NCBI RefSeq assembly: GCF_014775655.1
Contig: NZ_CP061274.1
Coordinates: 1-64,000 of the forward strand
DNA: 64,000 nucleotides
Direction: 5' to 3'
Source of the DNA: Clavibacter zhangzhiyongii
GTDB lineage: Bacteria > Actinomycetota > Actinomycetes > Actinomycetales > Microbacteriaceae
Part shown: positions 58,801-64,000 of the stretch, piece after piece
How positions within the stretch are numbered: the stretch's first letter is position 1
How the letters are laid out: each line of letters begins with the position of its first letter
The notes under the pieces: model-generated
What the model was told of the DNA's origin: nothing
The model's database searches: none
What the model saw: only the letters and a program-made list of their open reading frames with translations
Translations under genes and position numbers: made by a program

Positions 58801-59215
58801 CCTCCGCGACCGCCCGGGCCGTCGCCGACTGCTCGGCGGTGGCCGCGATCCAGACCGGCGCCGTCTCCTCCACGATCGCGTCCAGGGCCGCGACGGGCGC
58901 GCTCGCCTGCAGGGGCACGCTCACCGCGCCGAGGATCCACGTGGCGAGGTCGAGGGTGACGGCGTCCGCGGTCGCGGACCCGAGCACCGCGATCCGGTCG
59001 CCGGCGGACACGGTCCCGCCGAGCGCCGCGGCCAGCGCGCTGGCCCGCTCCCACAGCTCCCGGAAGCTCGTGTCGGTGATCTCCGCCCCGGAGCGCTGCC
59101 GCAGCGCCGTCCGCTCCGCGTGCCGCTCGAAGATCGCCCCGATCGACGCGTCGTCGTGCTCGGTCCCCGTCTGCTCGATCCCCACCTGCTCGGTCCCCGT
59201 CTGCTCTATCCCCAT
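55805..59215 (-). CDS. car: Carboxylic acid reductase (adenylation-PCP-reductase)
   Basis: The enzyme reduces a carboxylic acid to an aldehyde using ATP and NADPH. Its 1136 residues follow the Car layout. The adenylation domain (about 20-560) has LLLYTSGSTGTPKG, YGSTEAGG and DRRNNVLKLSQGEFVAVA. The carrier domain has the phosphopantetheine Ser632 (DLGGDSLSAL). The NAD(P)-binding thioester reductase domain (about 725-1130) has LLTGANGYLGRFL and YGASKWASE. The ATG at 59215 opens with a tandem decapeptide repeat GIEQTGTEQV. It is 17 bases after its phosphopantetheinyl transferase gene. The natural substrate is unknown. Confidence 0.95.
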   Translation of the reverse strand: MGIEQTGTEQVGIEQTGTEHDDASIGAIFERHAERTALRQRSGAEITDTSFRELWERASALAAALGGTVSAGDRIAVLGSATADAVTLDLATWILGAVSVPLQASAPVAALDAIVEETAPVWIAATAEQSATARAVAEASGDGIRTMLLDTGTSTSTSTDADTDLTLDGLVARGAGLPRVGPWHPAPGEDPLALLLYTSGSTGTPKGAMYTRSMVERLWHAVGPDAATGAGAADAIVGYAYLPLSHLTGRAALLATLGRGGTVALATSTDLSTLFDDLRAFAPTEFVFVPRVAEMVRQEGDREEQRRLAAGGADPDAVRAAVRADLRVRAFGGRISQAICTSAPLTPELRAYVEECLGITLHDMYGSTEAGGILRDGVVQQPPVTEHKLVDVPELGYRTTDLPHPRGELLVKSAAVIAGYFRRPDVTAAVFDEDGFYRTGDVMARTGPGTYEYLDRRNNVLKLSQGEFVAVASLEATYGGTPEVHQIALHGDSRHAFLVAVVVPTEAGASERDVLAALQRTAREHGLAPYEVPRGVIVEPQPFTVDGGMLSDAGKLLRLRLTQRYGERLGALYDALEAQQSGTLAAALRDRDADEPTVDTVVRAALLLLGAEVPPATAAAAAARFSDLGGDSLSALTFSGILEDVFGTEVPVGVITDPTNHLAAVAAFVDRSATDDRPTVTRVHGAGASTLRVGDLRLERMLGGVPTPVPRASAARPGARTVLLTGANGYLGRFLAVDWLERLAPEGGTLVCVVRGADDADARRRLEAAFAADPAFARRLAELSGSLEVVAGDVSEHRLGLDEERWIDLAARVDLVAHAAALVNHVLPYPALFGPNVVGTAEVIRLAIAAGSVPVTFVSSVAVAGGARPSAAADAEPSAPGPLDEDADIRATIPEWAVGDEYANGYGASKWASEVLLREAHEHHGVPVAVFRSDMILAHPRWRGQVNLPDVFTRLIWSVLTTGLAPASFVRRSPDGERQRSHYDGLPADFTAAAIDGIGAALTEGHRTFNVVNPHDDGVSLDTFVDWLREDGHDIERVEDHAEWVGRFRAALGSLPDADRARSVLPLMHAFAAPEEPHAGSAIPADAFAAAVREVRPLGRSEIPSLDHALIAKVADDLAFLGLLAPTPAPTPVAAR
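59159..59212. repeat. 30-bp tandem repeat at the 5' end of car
   Basis: Two near-identical 30-base units encode GIEQTGTEQV and GIEQTGTEHD at residues 2-21. They differ at only a few bases, which suggests a recent slippage duplication. Confidence 0.7.
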
Positions 59216-59232
59216 GCTGTCCGTCCTCTCCT

Positions 59233-59931
59233 CTATCCGTCCCGGCGCGCGCCTGCGCTCCGGCTTCCGTGCGCGTCGAGCGCGATGCCCGCCAGCGCCA
59301 TCCCCCCGGCCACCGCCCACCTCCCGGTCGCGGCGAAGGACGGCCCCCGGCGCGCGCGGACGGCGAAGGAGCCGTCCGGGCGGAGCGCCACGTGCGCGCC
59401 GTCGATGCCGTGCCACCCGCCGTGCGCCGAGGTCCGGGCCTTCGCGACGGCCTCGGCCGCGGCGAGGAGCACGCTGTCCGGGCTCCCGACCCCGGCTGCC
59501 CGGAGCGCGTCGAGGCCCGCGGCGACGGGCGCGCTGCCGAGATCCGCGACGCGCGCCAGCACGCCTCCGGGGAGGGTCCGTGCGGGCGTGGCGTCGATGC
59601 CGATCCCGGCGTGCTCGTCGCGTCGTCCCACGGCGCACGCGCGGAGCCCGACGCAGTGCGTGAGGCTGCCGACGACCCCGGGCGGCCACACCGGCGCACC
59701 GCTCCGCGCGGCGGGGATCGACGCGGGCCGGATGCCCAGGGCGTGGAGCGCCCGCCGCGCGAGCACGCGGCCGGTCGTGAACTCGGCGCGGCGGGCGGGG
59801 AGCGCCGTCATGACGGCGTCGCGCTCGTCCTCGACGAGGGTCCCGTCCACGTCGTCGTCCGCGGTCGCCACGACCACGGATCCCGGCAGGAGGGCCTCCC
59901 ACGGGACCAGTGTCATTAGTTGCATTGACAC
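59233..59931 (-). CDS. 4'-phosphopantetheinyl transferase (Sfp/EntD-like)
   Basis: The enzyme should load the phosphopantetheine arm onto the reductase carrier domain. It is up to 232 residues (from GTG 59931), and an ATG at 59916 is an alternative start (227 residues). Family motifs are recognisable but altered: GSLTHC, then GIGIDATP with Asp113 but Thr115 where the second metal ligand (Glu) is expected. AAEAVAKA follows with Glu160 and Lys164 but Ala in place of the first Lys. It is directly upstream of car. Confidence 0.85.
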   Translation of the reverse strand: MSMQLMTLVPWEALLPGSVVVATADDDVDGTLVEDERDAVMTALPARRAEFTTGRVLARRALHALGIRPASIPAARSGAPVWPPGVVGSLTHCVGLRACAVGRRDEHAGIGIDATPARTLPGGVLARVADLGSAPVAAGLDALRAAGVGSPDSVLLAAAEAVAKARTSAHGGWHGIDGAHVALRPDGSFAVRARRGPSFAATGRWAVAGGMALAGIALDAHGSRSAGARRDG

Positions 59932-59937
59932 AACTAA
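59916..59937. promoter_or_regulatory. MarR-like operator overlapping the PPTase start
   Basis: TTAGTTG-N8-CAACTAA is a perfect 7-bp inverted repeat, and 8 of 10 positions on each side fit the MarR pattern TTAGTTGCAT/ATGCAACTAA. It covers the GTG at 59931 and ends at the ATG at 59916. No MarR gene is in the window. Confidence 0.6.
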
Positions 59938-60173
59938 ACGACCGCTTCCTCCGAGGTTCCCGGGTCCCGGACCGAGCGCTACACTCCGCCGCCGGACCGG
60001 CGAGGGGACCTGGCGGCCGCCCGCCCGCCCGGAGCCGCCCGGCGCCTCCGAGTCGCCTCCACGGACCTTGACGGTGACGCCCGTCAGGAGTCGGCTGGAT
60101 GCTCCCGACGGCGGTGCGCGCGCCTCGCGGCGACGCTGCCCGTCGTCCCCGCGAACCCCTCAGGAGGATCACC
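59938..60173. other. Intergenic region between PPTase/car operon and divergent SDR
   Basis: About 236 bases of non-coding sequence precede the rightward SDR. No clear -10 or -35 for the SDR, nor any RNA structure, could be identified beyond AGGAGG at 60162-60167. Confidence 0.5.
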
Positions 60174-60941
60174 ATGGCTGGACGCTTCGACGGCAAGGTC
60201 GTCATCATCACGGGCGCTGGATCCGGCATCGGCGAGGCCACCGCCCGCCGCTTCGTCGCCGAGGGCGCGAAGGTCGTGATCACCGACAGCGTGGAGGACA
60301 AGATCCGCGCGGTCGCCGACTCGCTCCCCGCGGGCACCGCCACCGCGCTCGTCGCGGACGCCGCCGTCTCGGCCGACGCCGACCGCACGGTCGCCACCGC
60401 CCTCGAGGCGCACGGCCGGCTCGACGTGCTGGTCAACAACGCCGGCACCTTCCAGGCCGGTCCGATCACGGGCATCACCGACGAGGAGTGGCACCGCGTG
60501 ATCGACACCGACCTCTCGGGCGTCTTCTACGGCACCCGTGCCGCGCTGCCGCACCTCGTCGCGACGCGCGGATCCATCGTCAACGTCTCGTCGGTGTCGG
60601 GCATGGCGGCCGACCACCACATGAGCGCCTACAACGCGGCCAAGGGCGGCGTGAGCAACTTCACGCGGGCGTCCGCGCTCGACCACGGCGTCGACGGCGT
60701 GCGCGTGAACGCGGTCGCGCCCGGCCTGATCTGGACGGAGCTGGTCGCCGGCAAGGAGGACGACGAGGAGCTGAAGGCGGAGTTCGCGAAGCGCATCTCG
60801 CTCGGCCGCGGCGGCGAGGCCCACGAGGTGGCGGCCGCCATCGCGTTCCTCGCGAGCGATGACGCGTCCTTCATCACGGGCGCGATCCTGCCCGTCGACG
60901 GCGGCACCACGGCGAGCAACGGGCAGCCCTCGCAGGCGTAG
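60174..60941 (+). CDS. Short-chain dehydrogenase/reductase
   Basis: The 255-residue classical SDR has TGAGSGIGE, NNAG, catalytic Ser in VSSVSG and YNAAK, and ends with the GGTTASNGQ type tail (ILPVDGGTTASNG) of 3-oxoacyl-ACP-reductase-like or glucose-dehydrogenase-like enzymes. AGGAGG lies 6 bases before the ATG. It is divergent from the car operon and could act on the aldehydes or alcohols made there, but that is only a positional hint. Confidence 0.88.
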   Translation: MAGRFDGKVVIITGAGSGIGEATARRFVAEGAKVVITDSVEDKIRAVADSLPAGTATALVADAAVSADADRTVATALEAHGRLDVLVNNAGTFQAGPITGITDEEWHRVIDTDLSGVFYGTRAALPHLVATRGSIVNVSSVSGMAADHHMSAYNAAKGGVSNFTRASALDHGVDGVRVNAVAPGLIWTELVAGKEDDEELKAEFAKRISLGRGGEAHEVAAAIAFLASDDASFITGAILPVDGGTTASNGQPSQA

Positions 60942-60983
60942 CGCGTCGCGCGTCGCGCCAGTCGTCCGGGCGCGCGGGTCGGG

Positions 60984-61790
60984 TCAGGCCGTGACGGGCG
61001 GCAGCTCGGCCACCGCGACCCGCTCGCCCGCGGCGTCGCGGATCTCGACGGAGGCCGCGTCCCGGCGCATCACGTCGGCGTTGAGGCGGCAGTCGATGCG
61101 CACGGCGGAGCCGAGCATCGTGCCCGACGCGTGCTCGTCGCCGTCGGCGTCGATCACGACCACCGAGAACGAGTCGCCCACGGGCAGGCCGTCGACCGAC
61201 AGCAGGGTCTCGGTGCCCCAGGTGTGCGCGACGACGTCGCCCTCCACGTCGACGCCCGCGGGGGCGCCCGCGAACGACACGTCCTCGAGCGCGCCGAGGG
61301 TGCCGGCCGGGCCGGTCGCGACGTCGGCGCGCGGGGTCGCGAGGATCGCGCCGCCGGCCGCGCCGAGCGCGAGGCACGCGGCGGCGCCGGCGAGGAGCAG
61401 CGCGGTGCGGCGGGGGCGGGATCCGCGGCGCGCGCGGTGCCCGTCGAGGTCGGCGGGCCGTGCCGTGATCTCCGGCAGCCCGGCGTCCGCCGTCGCCGCA
61501 GCAGGGGCCGTCGCCGCGCCCTCCCCGCGCCCGTCCGCGATCAGCCCGATCCGCCGCGCCAGCTCCGCGCTCGGCTCCGCCTCCTGCCACGCGCCCACCC
61601 CGCGGATCGCGGACGGCAGCCCGCCGAGCAGCGCGATCTCGTCGTCGATCGTCGGGTCGGCCGCGCGCATCGCCTCCAGCTCCGCGGCCTCGGCGGGGGA
61701 GAGGTCGTCGGCGAGGGCGGCGGCGATGAGCTCGCCGCGGCGGTCGTCGGGTCCTGCGGCGTCGGATCCGGGTGTGCGGTCGTCGGTCAT
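60984..61790 (-). CDS. Anti-sigma factor, RskA type
   Basis: The 268-residue protein has an N-terminal anti-sigma region (about 15-75, LIAAALADDLSPAEAAELEAMRA with no zinc ligands), a membrane helix at about 128-150, and an extracellular RskA-like domain (about 165-268, GTLGALEDVSFAGAP). It should hold the adjacent ECF sigma factor until regulated proteolysis. Its ATG shares ATGA with the sigma stop. Confidence 0.88.
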   Translation of the reverse strand: MTDDRTPGSDAAGPDDRRGELIAAALADDLSPAEAAELEAMRAADPTIDDEIALLGGLPSAIRGVGAWQEAEPSAELARRIGLIADGRGEGAATAPAAATADAGLPEITARPADLDGHRARRGSRPRRTALLLAGAAACLALGAAGGAILATPRADVATGPAGTLGALEDVSFAGAPAGVDVEGDVVAHTWGTETLLSVDGLPVGDSFSVVVIDADGDEHASGTMLGSAVRIDCRLNADVMRRDAASVEIRDAAGERVAVAELPPVTA

Positions 61791-62290
61791 GCGGGATCCA
61801 CTTCGTCGAGATGCGTGCGGAGGGCGCGGAGCGCGTGGAAGACGCGCGTGCGCAGGGTGGCGACGGGGACGCCCGTGGCCGTGGAGAGCTCCTGGTAGCT
61901 GAGCCCGGTGAGGTGGACGGCGACGACGGCCTCGCGGTGCGCGTCGCTGAGGCGCGCGAGGCCCTCGACGATGCCGAGCCGGTCGAGCGGATCCGCCTCC
62001 CGCGCCGCCTGCTCGGGCGCCTCCTCCTCGGCGACGATCCGCGGGGTGCGGGCCCGGGCGCGGTGCACGTCGAGGATCACCCGCCGCTCGATCGCGAACA
62101 GCCAGGTGCGCGCGCTGCCGCGCTCGCCGTCGAAGGAGTCGCGGGCGCGCCAGGCGCGGAGGAACGTCTCCTGCACGCAGTCCTCGGCGAGCTGGCGGTC
62201 CTGCAGGGCGTTGACCGCGAAGCCGAGCAGCGCGCTCCCGTGCTCCGCGAACGCCCGGCGCACGTCGAGGCCGGGCGGGGATGCGCTCAT
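61787..62290 (-). CDS. ECF sigma factor (SigK-like)
   Basis: The 167-residue sigma factor has region 2 (LLGFAVNALQDRQLAEDCVQETFLRAWRARDSFDGERGSARTWLFAIERRVILD) and region 4 (LARLSDAHREAVVAVHLTGLSYQELSTATGVPVATLRTRVFHALRAL). I chose the ATG at 62290 with GGAG upstream. An ATG 16 codons earlier is possible. It is coupled to its RskA-type anti-sigma factor. Targets are unknown, but the two plus-strand surface genes nearby are candidates. Confidence 0.9.
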   Translation of the reverse strand: MSASPPGLDVRRAFAEHGSALLGFAVNALQDRQLAEDCVQETFLRAWRARDSFDGERGSARTWLFAIERRVILDVHRARARTPRIVAEEEAPEQAAREADPLDRLGIVEGLARLSDAHREAVVAVHLTGLSYQELSTATGVPVATLRTRVFHALRALRTHLDEVDPA

Positions 62291-62435
62291 CGTGCTCCGC
62301 TCGGGTGCAGGTGCCGGACGCGTCAGGACGAGCGCCATCGTGATCCCCAGCCTAGGCGGCGGGTGCGCGCCCTCACCGGGGGATACGTCGGCGGAGGCGC
62401 CGGCGTTCATCGCGGGGCCGGGAGGGACCCCCGCC

Positions 62436-62477
62436 CGCACGGGATCGTCCGCACGAGATCGCCCGCACGAGATCGCC
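62436..62477. repeat. Three 14-bp tandem repeats upstream of the CHRD gene
   Basis: Units CGCACGGGATCGTC, CGCACGAGATCGCC and CGCACGAGATCGCC run without gaps, between the divergent sigma and CHRD genes. They may form a direct-repeat operator. Confidence 0.75.
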
Positions 62478-62579
62478 CGGATCGATCCCGGCACCCGATG
62501 AACGCCCGCCGCCCGCCGTGCGTATGCCCTGTCAGAAGCGGTGCCCGCTCGGGCGCCCCACCACGAGAGGCTGCACGCG

Positions 62580-63290
62580 ATGACGCACACGAGACTCGTC
62601 CGGAACACGACCATCGGGGGCGCCGCCGCGGTCGCCCTCACCCTCCTCGCCGCGACGCCCGCGTCCGCCGAGACGACCGTCCCCGAGCCCGACCGCTTCA
62701 CGAGCGCGTTCACCGTGATGGCGACGCCCGACCAGGTCCTCAACGCCGACGGCGTCGCGACCCCCGGCGAGCCCGGCGCGACCGGCCGGTTCGACCTGCG
62801 CCTCGACTCGACGTCGAACACGATCTGCTACGACATCACCCTCACGGGCGTCACCGGCGAGTACAAGAGCCCGGCGAAGACGGCCACGCACATCCACCAG
62901 GCCGCCGCGGGCAAGGCCGGCCCGCCCCGGATCGCCTTCCCGAACCCCGCGGACGCCGGCACCGGCACCCGCACCAGCTCCGGCTGCATGCAGGGGCCCT
63001 TCACCACGGGCATCGCCCCGGACGGCAAGGACACCGGCGAGGGCTTCACGGTCGCGCAGATCGAGGCCGACCCGTCCGCGTTCGCGGCCGACAGCCACAC
63101 CGCGTCGTTCGCGGCGGGCGCCGTGCGCGGCCAGCTGACCCAGGTGCCGGTCGGCGGCGTCGACACGGGCGCCGGCGGATCCGCCGCCTCCCCCTCGGCC
63201 GCCCTCCCGCTCGTCGCGGGCGGCGGTGCCGTCGCGCTCGCCGCGGCCGGCGTCGTGCTGATGCGCCGCCACCGCGCCCAGGAGTCCTGA
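62580..63290 (+). CDS. CHRD-domain secreted surface protein
   Basis: The 236-residue protein has a signal peptide (VALTLLAATPASAE, cleavage near residue 30) and a CHRD domain (about 40-185: FDLRLDSTSNTICYDITLTGV, THIHQAAAGKAGPPRIAF, VRGQLTQ). A Gly/Ala linker, a hydrophobic helix and a basic end RRHRAQES follow. The C-terminus looks like a membrane or wall-sorting anchor, but a clear LPXTG is missing. GAGAGG lies 9 bases before the ATG. It is followed by a class F sortase after 5 bases. Confidence 0.88.
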   Translation: MTHTRLVRNTTIGGAAAVALTLLAATPASAETTVPEPDRFTSAFTVMATPDQVLNADGVATPGEPGATGRFDLRLDSTSNTICYDITLTGVTGEYKSPAKTATHIHQAAAGKAGPPRIAFPNPADAGTGTRTSSGCMQGPFTTGIAPDGKDTGEGFTVAQIEADPSAFAADSHTASFAAGAVRGQLTQVPVGGVDTGAGGSAASPSAALPLVAGGGAVALAAAGVVLMRRHRAQES

Positions 63291-63295
63291 TCCCC

Positions 63296-63946
63296 GTGCA
63301 CCGCGGTCCGGCGGATGCGTCGCCCGCGCGGCGCGCCCGTCGGGCCACGGTGCTCGCGGCCGCGCTGATCCCGCTCGCCGTGCTGGCGGGATGCGCGCCC
63401 GCGGATCCGGCACCCGCTCCGGCGGCCCCTCCCGCGTCCGCGCCCCCGAACGCCGCGCCGAGCGCCCAGCCCACGACCGACCCCCAGGTCGTGCAGGGCC
63501 TCGGCGCGGTCCCGACCCGCGTCGCCATCCCCGCCATCGAGCTCGACGAGCCGCTCATCGACCTCGGCATCGCGCCCGACGGCCGGATGGAGGTGCCCGT
63601 CGACTTCGACGACGTCGGCTGGTTCACGGGCGGCGGTCGCCCCGGCGGACGCGGACCCACCGTGATCGCCGCGCACGTCGACTCGCGCGTGGGGCCCGCG
63701 GCGTTCGCCCGGCTCGCCGAGCTCGGCGTCGGCGACGAGGTGTCCGTGCAGGACGTCGACGGCGGCGCGACGCGCTACGCCGTGACCGAGGTCGCGGACT
63801 TCGCCAAGGCCGACTTCCCGACCGCGCGCGTCTTCGGCGCCCAGCCCACGGATCAGCTGCGCCTCATCACCTGCGGCGGGATCTTCGACCGCAGCGTCGG
63901 CCACTACGAGGACAACCGCGTCGTGTTCGCGGAGCCGGTCGGCTGA
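63296..63946 (+). CDS. Class F sortase, lipoprotein-like
   Basis: The 216-residue protein has a signal region with lipobox LAGC (about 30-33), a Pro/Ala linker, and a sortase domain. Catalytic residues are His127 (IAAHVDS), Cys193 (RLITCGG) and the final Arg (DNRVVF). Class F sortases are frequent in actinobacteria and of poorly known specificity. The preceding CHRD protein is the obvious candidate substrate. The gene starts at GTG and lies 5 bases after the CHRD stop. Confidence 0.9.
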   Translation: MHRGPADASPARRARRATVLAAALIPLAVLAGCAPADPAPAPAAPPASAPPNAAPSAQPTTDPQVVQGLGAVPTRVAIPAIELDEPLIDLGIAPDGRMEVPVDFDDVGWFTGGGRPGGRGPTVIAAHVDSRVGPAAFARLAELGVGDEVSVQDVDGGATRYAVTEVADFAKADFPTARVFGAQPTDQLRLITCGGIFDRSVGHYEDNRVVFAEPVG

Positions 63947-64000
63947 TCCGGGACGCGATGCCGTCAGGCGGCCGGATCCTCCGACCCCGGACCCCCGACG
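63947..64000. other. Window end after sortase
   Basis: The last 54 bases show no feature. Confidence 0.5.

Noticed and set aside
54041-60862. Open frame of 2273 codons on the plus strand
   Set aside because: It runs antisense to the permease, Car and PPTase genes, has no recognisable domain, and its composition is the typical high-GC antisense pattern.

Overview
This is a high-GC (roughly 73 %) actinobacterial chromosome window that begins at the first base of dnaA. Gene order, small conserved proteins and codon use point to the family Microbacteriaceae, and Clavibacter is my best guess for the genus. That is a judgement from remembered family features, not from a search.

Core origin region, 1-26 kb. 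dnaA, a non-coding oriC with DnaA boxes, dnaN, gnd, recF, a DciA-like gene, gyrB, gyrA and a small DUF3566 membrane protein come first, followed by tRNA-Ile(GAT) and tRNA-Ala(TGC). Next are a membrane protein, a cyclophilin, a rhomboid protease, crgA, a class E sortase, a tiny membrane protein and pabA. A leftward block then carries the actinobacterial growth and division operon (fhaA, fhaB, pstP, a rodA/ftsW-type gene, pbpA, pknA, pknB), and tRNA-Leu(CAG) closes the section. Many junctions are 4-base stop/start overlaps. The 0.4 kb between the rhomboid gene and crgA holds four further consensus DnaA boxes.

Accessory region, 26-46 kb. This holds an acyltransferase-3/SGNH protein, two divergent short-chain dehydrogenases flanking a perfect 16-bp inverted repeat, and a coupled MprF-like lysyltransferase/response regulator/histidine kinase operon. 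It also holds a cysteine-free L36 paralogue with a palindromic upstream site, a RecQ helicase, a cluster of small proteins without clear function, a glutaminase, several alpha/beta hydrolases, a VOC protein, and a sugar-isomerase/oxidoreductase pair.

Nitrogen operon, 46-55.6 kb, leftward. It encodes an APC permease, two DUF1989 proteins, a biotin-dependent urea/guanidine carboxylase, allophanate hydrolase and a TetR regulator. Established work on DUF1989 pairs as carboxyguanidine deiminases makes guanidine assimilation (guanidine to carboxyguanidine to allophanate to NH3 and CO2) the better reading than plain urea degradation. A 14-bp dyad sits in the likely promoter.

End of the window, 55.8-64 kb. 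A carboxylic acid reductase is encoded with its own phosphopantetheinyl transferase under a MarR-like operator, divergent from another dehydrogenase. An ECF sigma/RskA-type anti-sigma pair follows, then a CHRD-domain surface protein with a class F sortase.

Across the whole window the palindrome GGATCC is strongly over-represented (a little over 110 by hand count against about 20 expected from composition). It occurs in all reading frames and in intergenic DNA.
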